A DNA stretch of 29,876 nt, taken from assembly GCA_016296485.1 (NCBI GenBank), contig JAEDJF010000007.1, forward strand, positions 1 to 29,876. The letters run 5' to 3'. The DNA comes from Oscillospiraceae bacterium (GTDB lineage: Bacteria; Bacillota; Clostridia; Oscillospirales; Ruminococcaceae). Below are positions 9,827 through 16,697 of this stretch, in pieces (within the stretch, counting starts at the first letter, position 1; each line of letters opens with the position of its first letter). The translations under genes and the position numbers were made by a program. The notes beneath the pieces were generated by a model. That model had not been told where the DNA came from. It worked only from the letters and a program-made list of their open reading frames with translations, and did not search any database.

Positions 9827-9835
9827 GTAGCTATA

Positions 9836-9859
9836 AAAATCGAACATTTGTTCGATTTT
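9836..9859. promoter_or_regulatory. LexA (SOS) box in a perfect 24-bp palindrome
   Basis: The core CGAACATTTGTTCG (9841-9854) matches the Gram-positive LexA/DinR pattern CGAAC-N4-GTTCG. AAAAT and ATTTT on either side extend the symmetry to ten-base arms around ATTT. It overlaps positions about +3 to +26 of the promoter at 9798-9826. Downstream genes belong to DNA-repair-type families, which supports the reading. Confidence 0.85.
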
Positions 9860-9877
9860 AAGAGAGGAGCGTTTCCC

Positions 9878-10510
9878 TTGGCTTTCGATTTTAAGAAAGA
9901 GTATAAAGAATTTTATTTGCCGAAGGCAAAGCCCGAAATTGTCACAGTTCCGGCGGCAAACTACGTCGCCGTCAGAGGAAAGGGCAACCCCAACGAGGAG
10001 GGCGGCACTTATCAAAAGGCTGTCTCCGTCCTCTACGCCATTGCCTACACGCTCAAAATGAGCTACAAGACCGAGCACAAAATCGACGGCTTTTACGAGT
10101 ACGTGGTGCCGCCGCTGGAGGGCTTTTGGTGGCAGGAAAACGTAAACGGCGTCGATTACGAAAGCAAGAACAGTTTTTGCTGGATTTCCGTAATCCGCCT
10201 GCCGGACTTTGTAACGAAGGCGGATTTCGACTGGGCGGCGGGCGAAGCCGCCCGGAAGAAAAAACTCGACTGCTCCTGTGCGGAATTTCTCACAGTTGAC
10301 GAGGGGCTCTGCGTACAGATGATGCACCTGGGCTCCTTTGACGGCGAGCCCGCCTCCGTCGCTATGATGGACGCCTTTATCGCCGAAAAGGGCTACCGAA
10401 ACGACTTTTCCGAAAGCCGGCTCCACCACGAAATCTATATTTCCGACCCCCGGAAAACCCCGGTTGAAAAGCGGAAAACCGTCATAAGACACCCCATAGC
10501 CAAGATCTAA
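9878..10510 (+). CDS. GyrI-like small-molecule-binding domain protein
   Basis: 210 residues, a stand-alone GyrI-like protein of the COG4832 type (FYLPKAKPEIVTVPAANYVA near the N-terminus, then a VVPPLEGFWW stretch, and a final RHPIAKI). GyrI-like folds bind hydrophobic or cationic small molecules and in some bacteria protect DNA gyrase or sense drugs. The start is TTG at 9878, eight bases after AGAGGAG; the in-frame TTG at 9848 lies inside the LexA box and has no ribosome binding site. It is the first gene after the SOS-type promoter, 33 nt before the radical SAM gene, with no terminator between them. Its part in a damage response is unknown; sensing or sequestering a DNA-damaging compound is an inference. 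Confidence 0.85.
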   Translation: MAFDFKKEYKEFYLPKAKPEIVTVPAANYVAVRGKGNPNEEGGTYQKAVSVLYAIAYTLKMSYKTEHKIDGFYEYVVPPLEGFWWQENVNGVDYESKNSFCWISVIRLPDFVTKADFDWAAGEAARKKKLDCSCAEFLTVDEGLCVQMMHLGSFDGEPASVAMMDAFIAEKGYRNDFSESRLHHEIYISDPRKTPVEKRKTVIRHPIAKI

Positions 10511-10543
10511 CCCTAAAACTTTACCCGGAAAGGAGGAACGAAA

Positions 10544-11851
10544 ATGGATATGTTTGAAAAGCTGGCTATCCTTGCGGAGGCGGCGAAATACGACGCTTCC
10601 TGCTCCTCCTCCGGCTCCGGGAGGAGCAGCGGGACCGGCGGCGGCGTGGGCGCAGCTCTCCCCGCCGGGTGCTGCCACTCCTTTGCGGCGGACGGGCGCT
10701 GCATCAGCCTTTTAAAGGTGCTGATGTCCAACGCCTGCGTCTATGACTGCAAATACTGCGTCAACCGCCGCACCAACGACTTCCCCCGGGCGACCTTTAC
10801 CCCGAGGGAGCTCGCCGACCTCACAATCGAGTTCTACCGCCGCAACTACATCGAGGGGCTTTTTCTTTCGAGCGCCGTGGTCGGCTCGCCGGACTGGACC
10901 ACCGAGAGAATGATTGAGGCGCTCCGGATCCTCCGGGAGGAGTACGGCTTCCACGGCTACATTCACGCCAAAGCGATTCCCGGGGCTGACCCGGTTCTGA
11001 CCCACAGGCTCGGTCTTTTGGCGGACAGAATGAGCGTAAACATCGAGCTCCCGTCGGAGCAATCCCTCACCGCCCTCGCCCCGGACAAGACGAGACACAG
11101 CGTCCTTGAGCCCATGGGGCTCATCAAAACGGGCATTGCCGAAAACCGGGAGGACCTTGTGAAATACCGCCACACGCCCCAGTTTGTCCCAGCGGGACAG
11201 AGCACCCAGATGATAGTGGGCGCCTCGCCCGAGACGGATTACCATATCCTCCACCTCACCGAGGGGCTTTATAAAAAATACGGACTCAAAAGGGTCTATT
11301 ACTCCGCCTATATCCCGGTGCAGGAGGACAGCCTCCTACCCGCCCTCGACACCCGTCCGCCCCTTCTTCGTGAGCACCGGCTTTACCAGGCGGACTGGCT
11401 TTTGCGCTTTTACGGCTTCGAGGCGAAGGAAATTATCGACCCCGCCCACCCGATGCTCCACCCGGAGGTGGACCCGAAGTGCAGCTGGGCGCTCAGCCAC
11501 CTTGACGATTTCCCGGTGGAGGTCAATACGGCGGACTATGAGCTTCTTCTCCGGGTGCCGGGAATCGGCGTCACCGGCGCGAAGCGCATTGTCGCCGCAA
11601 GACGCGAGCACAGCCTTGATTTTGACGGCCTTAAAAGGCTGGGCGTCGTTCTTAAACGGGCGCGGTTTTTCATAACCTGCCGTGGAAAGACGATGCAGAA
11701 AATTCCGGACACGCCGGAAGCTATCATATATTCAATTCTTTCGCCCAACAAAATGGGCGGATTCGAAGATTACGGCGCCGAGCAGCTTTCGCTCTTTGAG
11801 CCGGCGCTTGTTGGGGAGGCGGCAAAGGAATGCCTGACCGGGGAATTTTGA
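10544..11851 (+). CDS. DNA modification/repair-type radical SAM protein
   Basis: 435 residues, matching the family I recall as TIGR03916 (putative DNA modification/repair radical SAM, linked to uracil-DNA glycosylase-like proteins). The radical SAM cluster motif ACVYDCKYC puts C65, C69 and C72 in CX3CX2C spacing. The N-terminal segment has further cysteines (C20, C43, C44, C53) and a Ser/Gly-rich stretch at 21-36. A helix-hairpin-helix, ELLLRVPGIGVTGAKRI, lies at about 331-347 and suggests contact with DNA. ATG at 10544 follows AAAGGAGG. The next gene overlaps its 3' end, as is usual for this pair. The reaction is not established for the family. Confidence 0.92.
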   Translation: MDMFEKLAILAEAAKYDASCSSSGSGRSSGTGGGVGAALPAGCCHSFAADGRCISLLKVLMSNACVYDCKYCVNRRTNDFPRATFTPRELADLTIEFYRRNYIEGLFLSSAVVGSPDWTTERMIEALRILREEYGFHGYIHAKAIPGADPVLTHRLGLLADRMSVNIELPSEQSLTALAPDKTRHSVLEPMGLIKTGIAENREDLVKYRHTPQFVPAGQSTQMIVGASPETDYHILHLTEGLYKKYGLKRVYYSAYIPVQEDSLLPALDTRPPLLREHRLYQADWLLRFYGFEAKEIIDPAHPMLHPEVDPKCSWALSHLDDFPVEVNTADYELLLRVPGIGVTGAKRIVAARREHSLDFDGLKRLGVVLKRARFFITCRGKTMQKIPDTPEAIIYSILSPNKMGGFEDYGAEQLSLFEPALVGEAAKECLTGEF

Positions 11852-12672
11852 TTTTTTCCTATGACGGGAGCTTTGACGGAATGCTCTCGATGGTTTTCGA
11901 GAGCTTCGTGCTCAAAACGCTGCCGTCTGACGTCTACGTCTTCGGCGAGGAGGAGCCCGCGCTGCTCAAAATCCACACCGTCGAGACGAATTTTGAGCAC
12001 GCAAGGCGCGTTGAGCGCGCCGCCGCCGAAAAACTCGGCGGACGTACGCTCAACCTTGTCAAGCGGGGCTTCCTTTATGACGAGGGCGGCAAGGAACTTG
12101 CCATTCTCCGTTTCCTCTGGAAGGGCTTTCGCGAAGGGAAAAGCGCCGTCGGAATGATTGCGGACAAGGACGTGAACCCGCTTTTCCGAATGGCGACGGC
12201 GGTGAGCAACGAGCAGCGCCTTTTAATGGGCTTCACCCGCTTTTCGGACGCAAACGGCGCCCTCGTTACAACCATTCACCCGAAGCACTTCGTGCTTCCT
12301 CTCCTGAAAGGGTATTTCTGCGCCCGGCTTTGGAACGAGACCTTTATGATTTACGACGAGACCCACGGCGCCGCCCTTGTCCACTCCGGCAAGAACACCG
12401 CCATCGTTCCCATTGAGAAGCTTACCATGCCAAGCGAAACGGAGGACGCTTTTTACCGGGAGCTCTGGAAGTCATATTACAGCCATATTTCTATCGCCAG
12501 CCGCTACAACCCCACCTGCCGGATGGCACATATGCCGAAGCGCTTCTGGGCGGATATGCCCGAGGTTCGGGACGAGCTCGAAAGCGCCTACCGCCCGGAG
12601 CTTTCCCGGGGCACGGCGAAGGAAATCTCCCTTAAACTCAAAGCGGAGAAGCAAAGCGCTCTTGCCGAATGA
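11830..12672 (+). CDS. TIGR03915-type DNA metabolism/repair protein
   Basis: 280 residues, recognised as the partner usually encoded with the radical SAM protein above (TIGR03915, DUF4130-like). Visible signatures are FSYDGSFDGMLSMVFES at the N-terminus, HTVETNFEHARRVE, NPLFRMATAVSNEQRLLMGFTRF, and HISIASRYNPTCRMAHMPKRFWADMPE near the C-terminus. In other bacteria this module is fused to a uracil-DNA glycosylase domain; here the protein ends after the first module. ATG at 11830 gives a 22-nt overlap with the upstream gene. The in-frame TTG at 11848 is an alternative that would place MIFSYDGSF at the N-terminus, closer to what I recall of relatives. Expected to act with the radical SAM enzyme on DNA; no activity is established. 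Confidence 0.88.
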   Translation: MPDRGILIFSYDGSFDGMLSMVFESFVLKTLPSDVYVFGEEEPALLKIHTVETNFEHARRVERAAAEKLGGRTLNLVKRGFLYDEGGKELAILRFLWKGFREGKSAVGMIADKDVNPLFRMATAVSNEQRLLMGFTRFSDANGALVTTIHPKHFVLPLLKGYFCARLWNETFMIYDETHGAALVHSGKNTAIVPIEKLTMPSETEDAFYRELWKSYYSHISIASRYNPTCRMAHMPKRFWADMPEVRDELESAYRPELSRGTAKEISLKLKAEKQSALAE

Positions 12673-12691
12673 TTCCCCTTTCGCCGAAGAC

Positions 12692-12728
12692 GTGCCCAAA
12701 AATATATTTTTGAGCACGGGGCACTTTT
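12692..12728 (+). terminator. Probable terminator of the SOS-type operon
   Basis: GTGCCC (12692-12697) pairs with GGGCAC (12719-12724), then TTTT. The loop holds the palindrome AAAAATATATTTTT and the sequence GAGCAC found in other hairpins of the window. A second small GC hairpin follows at 12729-12740. The short T-run makes it a weak terminator. Confidence 0.45.
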
Positions 12729-12877
12729 GCCCGCACGGGCTGTGGAATTTTCCGTGTTTTTGCGATATACTTAATTCAGCGAAAGACAAATAAATCAATA
12801 TTTGCGGAGGGAAATATAATCGCTGTGATAAATACGGATTATTATATCGAATCTATCGTAATATTGCTTAATAAAGA

Positions 12878-13354
12878 TTGTATTTTGACAGGTACTATCC
12901 TTTAATTCCATATAAAAATATACTGATAGAAGATTTTAAAGCAATGGGATGTAAAGTCAAATCGGACTGTCTTGAATTGTCTGATGAAGCATTGCTAGAT
13001 GCGGGTCTACCTACCATTGAAATGGCTAACTTATTCAGACGATTTCTGATGATGTATGAAGTGAATCCAAAGAAACTTAGAGAAATCGATATTGTTAGTA
13101 AAACAACAGAAGAAGCGGAAGCTTTTAAGCAGCTATATCATCTTCCGGGCGTAAAAAGTACGCGGGCAACTATCTACTGCAAAGCGGGCTTCACATCTCT
13201 TGATGCGATTACCTGTTCCTCGCCAGAAGAAATTATGAAAAAAACAGGAGAGTTAATTCAGAAAGAAAACCTGAATCTGAAAATCTCCTCAATGAAGGAA
13301 ATCAAGACACATATAGCAGTAGCAAAAGCTTTTACAAGTCGTTTCCAGGATTGA
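12878..13354 (+). CDS. Helix-hairpin-helix-like protein on AT-rich island
   Basis: 158 residues, not confidently recognised. Two segments look like helix-hairpin-helix units: LSDEALLDAGLPTIEMANLF (about 29-48) and QLYHLPGVKSTRATIYCKAG (about 89-108), resembling DUF4332-type proteins. Codon use differs from neighbouring genes: AGA, ATA and TTA are common and third positions are AT-rich, so recent transfer is likely. The TTG at 12878 has no good ribosome binding site. Upstream, GGAGGG at 12806-12811 precedes a GTG at 12825 that opens a 26-codon frame ending past 12878 in another phase, so the gene may have lost its true start by a frameshift. No mobility gene is nearby. Confidence 0.55.
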   Translation: MYFDRYYPLIPYKNILIEDFKAMGCKVKSDCLELSDEALLDAGLPTIEMANLFRRFLMMYEVNPKKLREIDIVSKTTEEAEAFKQLYHLPGVKSTRATIYCKAGFTSLDAITCSSPEEIMKKTGELIQKENLNLKISSMKEIKTHIAVAKAFTSRFQD

Positions 13355-13440
13355 CAGCTTCCCGTGTGTCTGGTTGCTAAAAATTTTTCGGGGGACAGTT
13401 TTAAAAACTTTTGCCGTCGGCAAAATTCAATCATTAAACA

Positions 13441-13478
13441 AAAAACCTCCGTACGGCTTTGACCGTACGGAGGTTTTT
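13441..13478. terminator. Bidirectional terminator between convergent genes
   Basis: A perfect 16-bp stem (AAAAACCTCCGTACGG and its complement) around the loop CTTTGA. Its A and T ends work on both strands, for the HhH-like gene and the AraC-type gene. Confidence 0.9.
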
Positions 13479-13484
13479 CGCTTA

Positions 13485-14363
13485 TTATTTTTTCTCATTC
13501 ACGGCGATCCAGATTTCGCAGTAATAGTTCGGGTCGCTCACGTCGGCGGAGGGGTAAACCTCAAGCTCCACACCGCAGCCGTACTCGTAGCCGTTCTGGG
13601 GGAAGAACTCGGTGCAAATCTTGGTATAGGTGTTTTTGAACGCATCGGGCATCTTGCCCCTGCACTCAAAGACCGCGTAGGTGTGGGCGGGAATCTCGAT
13701 AACCTCAAATCTCCCGTCGGTCACCGGCGCTCCGTTATACTCCGCGCCGATTCCGTAAGGGAAGCCCGACTCGTCCATATCTCCGGAAAAACAAACTCCG
13801 AGGAGCCCGTCGAGGGTGGGTTTTTCAGGTATATAGCTGCAAAGGGCGGGAATGCTTCCGTCGGCGGAGCACTCGCCCCAAAATGCGGAGATGTCGGCGG
13901 TGGCGGTGTCGCCCTGGGGCTTTGTGACCTTTTTCCGTCTGCAAACAATTTTAAAAGCGTCTTTCTTAACGATTCTGTAATCCATGGTGCTGCCTCCCGA
14001 TAAAATAAGTTTTACGGAGAGCCTTGAAAAGGACTTTACGCTCTTGCCGCGCCTTGCTTCGGTGGGCGTGACGCCGTGAAACCGCGTAAAAGCGCGGGTG
14101 AAGCTCTCGGGCGTGTCGTAGCCGTACTTATAGGCAATGTCTATAACCCTGTCGTCGGTCGTTATCAGATCCCCCGCCGCCATGGTGAGGCGGCGCATCC
14201 GGATATAGTCGCCGAGGGTGTAGCCGCAGAGCATACTGAACATTCTCTGAAAGTGAAACGCGGACGAATAGGCCTCCTTCGCCGCCGCTTCATAGTCGAT
14301 TTCTTCAGTAAGGTGCGCTTCGACGTAGTCGAGCGCTCGCTGTATCCCGGTTATCCAGTCCAT
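13485..14363 (-). CDS. AraC-family regulator with GyrI-like effector domain
   Basis: 292 residues. Two AraC helix-turn-helix units fill residues 1-105 (AAKEAYSSAFHFQRMFSML; VIDIAYKYGYDTPESFTRAF, ending HGVTPTEAR). A GyrI-like ligand-binding domain occupies about 125-290, with the strands FEVIEIPAHTYAVFECRG and YYCEIWIAV. This is the Rob/BmrR-like arrangement in which a drug or other hydrophobic ligand switches DNA binding. ATG at 14363 follows GGAAGGAGG. It is transcribed alone from the extended -10 region at 14390. Likely targets are itself or nearby efflux or acetyltransferase genes; no efflux pump is in the window. Confidence 0.93.
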   Translation of the reverse strand: MDWITGIQRALDYVEAHLTEEIDYEAAAKEAYSSAFHFQRMFSMLCGYTLGDYIRMRRLTMAAGDLITTDDRVIDIAYKYGYDTPESFTRAFTRFHGVTPTEARRGKSVKSFSRLSVKLILSGGSTMDYRIVKKDAFKIVCRRKKVTKPQGDTATADISAFWGECSADGSIPALCSYIPEKPTLDGLLGVCFSGDMDESGFPYGIGAEYNGAPVTDGRFEVIEIPAHTYAVFECRGKMPDAFKNTYTKICTEFFPQNGYEYGCGVELEVYPSADVSDPNYYCEIWIAVNEKK

Positions 14364-14389
14364 TCTTAAGCCTCCTTCCGTATGGGTCT

Positions 14390-14398
14390 ATTCTATCA
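14390..14398 (-). promoter_or_regulatory. Extended -10 promoter element for the AraC-type gene
   Basis: On the minus strand TGATAGAAT (TGN plus TAGAAT), about 25 nt upstream of the start codon, with no recognisable -35. A TTGACA at 14443-14438 is too far away to pair with it. Confidence 0.35.
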
Positions 14399-14439
14399 GT
14401 TTCCGCCGGGCGCTTCTTGATTTTCTCTGCGGAGAAGTG

Positions 14440-14952
14440 TCAAATGCCCGTTTTTATTTCAAATCCGTGTTCCTTAAGGGTGAATCCCGGGACGATTTTG
14501 TCCTCATAAACTCCCTCCACCCGGCGAAAGCCGTTTTTGAGGTAGAGGTTTACGGCGGGCTCGTTGCTGTCGACAACGAAAAGCCGAAGATATTCTGCGC
14601 CCATTTTCCCCGCAATTCGGACGGCTTTTTCAAGGGCGGCGCTCCCGATTCCCCGGCGGAGAAACCTCGGGCTCACCCCAAGGCGGTAGAGATAGAGGGC
14701 GCTTGCGCCCCCGTCTTCCCAGGCTACGGCGTTTTCCCCGCCGCTTTCGGCGCAAAGGGCGAAAGCGGCGACGGTCTCCTCCCCCTCCGTCAGAAGGTAG
14801 AGCCGCTCTTTTTCAATGTCCTCGCCGAGAAATTCAGAGGGGTAAACTTCGTCCCAGATGTCTATCCCCCGGGACTTCATTTCGCCGACGATTTCCCGGT
14901 ACATCTCCTTAAGGTGCGGAAGGTCCTTTGCTGCTGCTTTTCTTACGTCCAT
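14440..14952 (-). CDS. GNAT-family N-acetyltransferase
   Basis: 170 residues with a complete GNAT fold. The acetyl-CoA loop (motif A) reads YRLGVSPRFLRRGIGSAALEKA at about 88-109; motif B follows with YLRLFVVDSNEPAVNLYLKNGFRRV at about 119-143. The N-terminus (VRKAAAKDLPHLKEMY) is standard. It transfers an acetyl group from acetyl-CoA to an unknown amine. ATG at 14952 has AAAGGCGGG upstream. It lies before the AraC/GyrI regulator on the same strand with an 76-nt gap, and may share its regulation; drug or metabolite acetylation is possible, but the substrate cannot be inferred. Confidence 0.92.
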   Translation of the reverse strand: MDVRKAAAKDLPHLKEMYREIVGEMKSRGIDIWDEVYPSEFLGEDIEKERLYLLTEGEETVAAFALCAESGGENAVAWEDGGASALYLYRLGVSPRFLRRGIGSAALEKAVRIAGKMGAEYLRLFVVDSNEPAVNLYLKNGFRRVEGVYEDKIVPGFTLKEHGFEIKTGI

Positions 14953-14982
14953 AAAAACCCGCCTTTACGTTTACTTTATCTA

Positions 14983-14991
14983 AATATAACA
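14983..14991 (-). promoter_or_regulatory. Extended -10 promoter element for the acetyltransferase gene
   Basis: On the minus strand TGTTATATT (TGN plus TATATT), about 30 nt before the start codon. The -35 is poor. It is divergent from the promoter at 15024-15052. Confidence 0.4.
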
Positions 14992-15023
14992 CAGAAAATC
15001 CGATTTTTCCACAGCCGTTTTTC

Positions 15024-15052
15024 TTTACAGCACCCCCGGAAAAATATATAAT
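15024..15052 (+). promoter_or_regulatory. Promoter of the GNAT-like gene
   Basis: TTTACA (15024-15029), a 17-bp spacer and TATAAT (15047-15052). Transcription would start at about 15059, at the foot of the GC-rich hairpin at 15062-15080. Confidence 0.75.
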
Positions 15053-15061
15053 TATCTAAAA

Positions 15062-15080
15062 GCGCCCGCTTTGCGGGCGC
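15062..15080 (+). promoter_or_regulatory. 5'-terminal GC hairpin in mRNA leader
   Basis: GCGCCCGC and GCGGGCGC form a perfect 8-bp stem around TTT within the first 25 nt of the predicted transcript. It is not followed by a T-run, so it is not a terminator. Such 5' hairpins commonly protect an mRNA from decay. Confidence 0.5.
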
Positions 15081-15115
15081 AGCAAAGTTTTAAATCAAAG
15101 CGGAGTTTTGCGGTT

Positions 15116-15835
15116 ATGGCTGTTACGGTAAAAAAAGAAAGCGAAAATAAATATCTTGTTTTTTCCAAAGGAAAAAACATCGGCGCAATAAAAACCTATG
15201 AAAACCCGTTCTATGCTCAAAACCTCTATCTCAAGCCGGCGTTTTCGGAGTACGATCCTGCTTTGAGCACGGAGCTTTTCTCCGTGCTCAAAGCCCTTGC
15301 AAACCGCCCGCTTGAGGTTATGACGGAGTCCGAAAACGCTCGCCTCGCCGATTTTCTCAAAGCCGGGGGCTTTGAGCTGAAGCGGCGCTGTTTCGAGTCC
15401 GAGGTTTCCGCCGCCGACTTCATCGGCGGGGCGGTTTTTAGCGGCGGGCTTTCTGAAGCTGCCGCCGGCTCGGCGGAGTACCTCTCCTGCTGCGAGATTT
15501 TATACGATTACCACAAAATCACCCACCGGGGGATAAATCCCCTCACCGCTCCCTTCGGCGAATTTCAAAAAAGGCTTCCGAAAACCGCGGTTTTCGAAGC
15601 CAAAGACGGAGAAATTTTAAATTTCGCCTTCGTCGAGGAAAACGAAATCGCCTATCTCGGCTCCGCCGATATAGGCTCCTTCCGGGATTTTGCCCTAAAG
15701 CTCGTCGGAGCGCTCTTCGAAAAATACGAGACCCTCGTTTTCGAGAGCGACGACTGCGACCCTTTGGCGATGGGGCTTCGCTCTCTTTTTAAAAAACAAA
15801 ACGATTCTTCTTTCAATACCTATATACTCATTTAA
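15116..15835 (+). CDS. GNAT-like protein, divergent
   Basis: 239 residues from the ATG at 15116 (CGGAG ten bases upstream); an in-frame extension to 15071 would run into the leader hairpin and lacks a ribosome binding site. The arrangement suggests a GNAT-like fold: an N-terminal half with strand-rich NKYLVFSKGKNIGAIKTYE and FLKAGGFELKRRCFES, and a second half ending in FEKYETLVFESDDCDPLAMGLRSLF. The acetyl-CoA motif (Q/RxxGxG/A) is not evident, so activity is uncertain. The identity is a low-confidence structural impression. A perfect 14-bp inverted repeat lies inside the gene. It is transcribed alone and ends at a shared terminator. Confidence 0.7.
   Translation: MAVTVKKESENKYLVFSKGKNIGAIKTYENPFYAQNLYLKPAFSEYDPALSTELFSVLKALANRPLEVMTESENARLADFLKAGGFELKRRCFESEVSAADFIGGAVFSGGLSEAAAGSAEYLSCCEILYDYHKITHRGINPLTAPFGEFQKRLPKTAVFEAKDGEILNFAFVEENEIAYLGSADIGSFRDFALKLVGALFEKYETLVFESDDCDPLAMGLRSLFKKQNDSSFNTYILI
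15261..15293. repeat. Perfect 14-bp inverted repeat inside a coding region
   Basis: CTTTGAGCACGGAG and its exact complement flank the loop CTTTT. It encodes a segment around LSTELFSVLKAL. It shares the TTGAGCACGG sequence with intergenic hairpins at 18029-18064, 26495-26527 and 28632-28659. Confidence 0.8.
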
Positions 15836-15837
15836 AA

Positions 15838-15869
15838 GAGCCGAGGGGCAAAGCCCTCGGCTCCTTTTT
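15838..15869. terminator. Bidirectional terminator
   Basis: Stem GAGCCGAGGG/CCCTCGGCTC with a 6-nt loop, a T-run on the right and an A-run on the left. It separates the GNAT-like gene from the convergent HTH gene, whose stop codon lies in the T-run. Confidence 0.88.
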
Positions 15870-16536
15870 ACTCCGCATTTTCCCAGCCAAGACCGCCGCC
15901 CGAAGCTTCAAGCTTCGACGCCACTTTCTTGTAGTAGGCTCTGCCCTCGGCTTCGAGCCTTATAAACAAATCCACCTGTTCCCCCTCATAAAGCTTTATC
16001 CGCCCGAAGTATCTTCCGCCGTCCTTCAGTTCGGCGGAATACACCTTCCTGTCCATACCGTAGGGAGCGGCAATAATGCTGTATTTGACGCTTTCGTCGG
16101 CGACGGAGGGGGTAAATTCCACCTCCACCGTCACGTAATTTCCGGAGGTTTCCACCGGGAGGAAGTTCACCCCGGCAAGCTCGAAGTCAGAATAATCCTG
16201 AAAATTTCCGCCGCTCTCTTTGGCTTCCGACCTTATGAGCCAGCCGAAAACGCCGCCCAAAAGGAAGAGCAAAACCGCCGCGACCGCCGCAAAGGCGGCT
16301 CTTTTCCCGTTTTGCTTTTTCGCTTCCGGCGTGGGCTTCCCGTCGTAGCCGAGAAGCTCGTTCGGCGTTACGCCGAGAATTTCACAGAGCTTCGCGACGT
16401 TCGCCATTTCCGGCTGGGCGGTGCCGTTTTCCCATTTTGACACCGCCTGGCGCGAAACGCCGACCTTTTCCGCCAGCTCCTCCTGTGAAATTTCTTTTTG
16501 TTTTCTTATCTTTGAAATCTGTTCGTAAAGCTCCAT
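15868..16536 (-). CDS. HTH (XRE-type) protein with one membrane span
   Basis: 222 residues. An XRE helix-turn-helix occupies residues 5-60 (ISQEELAEKVGVSRQAVSKWENG), a basic linker with KKQNGKR follows, one membrane segment spans about 80-101 (FAAVAAVLLFLLGGVFGWLI), and about 120 residues then lie outside the cell, rich in strands (VTVEVEFTPSVADESVKYSI). DNA binding is therefore tethered to the membrane, which suggests direct transmembrane sensing; the signal is unknown. ATG at 16536 has GGGAGG eight bases ahead; in-frame codons further upstream overlap the promoter region and have no ribosome binding site. Single-gene unit. I would not assign a target. Confidence 0.85.
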   Translation of the reverse strand: MELYEQISKIRKQKEISQEELAEKVGVSRQAVSKWENGTAQPEMANVAKLCEILGVTPNELLGYDGKPTPEAKKQNGKRAAFAAVAAVLLFLLGGVFGWLIRSEAKESGGNFQDYSDFELAGVNFLPVETSGNYVTVEVEFTPSVADESVKYSIIAAPYGMDRKVYSAELKDGGRYFGRIKLYEGEQVDLFIRLEAEGRAYYKKVASKLEASGGGLGWENAE

Positions 16537-16565
16537 TTCTGTGCCTCCCTTGTTTTTGTACCGAT

Positions 16566-16574
16566 ATTGTAGCA
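16566..16574 (-). promoter_or_regulatory. Extended -10 promoter element for the HTH gene
   Basis: On the minus strand TGCTACAAT (TGN plus TACAAT), 30 nt upstream of the ATG. No good -35 is present at standard spacing. Confidence 0.45.
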
Positions 16575-16669
16575 AAAACTTCCGTTTACATTCTACCATC
16601 TAAAGACCCTTTTCCGCAACCTCAGGTTGCAGATGGATTTTTTCGCCCTTGCCGCTTCAAAAAAGCGGC

Positions 16670-16697
16670 AAAAAAGCGCCCCATTGGGGCGCTTTTT
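16670..16697. terminator. Terminator after the SPFH/small RHH unit
   Basis: GCGCCCC and GGGGCGC around ATT, with six A on the left (T on the minus strand) and five T on the right. It abuts the stop codon of the small ribbon-helix-helix gene. A second hairpin, GCCGCTT/AAGCGGC, follows directly at 16651-16669. Confidence 0.88.

Noticed and set aside
9848..9877. Upstream TTG as start of the GyrI-like protein
   Set aside because: It lies inside the LexA palindrome, has no ribosome binding site, and extends the protein with unrelated residues.
13404..13424. TTTTGCCG-T-CGGCAAAA repeat as a terminator
   Set aside because: The loop is too small for a good hairpin and a far stronger terminator follows at 13441-13478.
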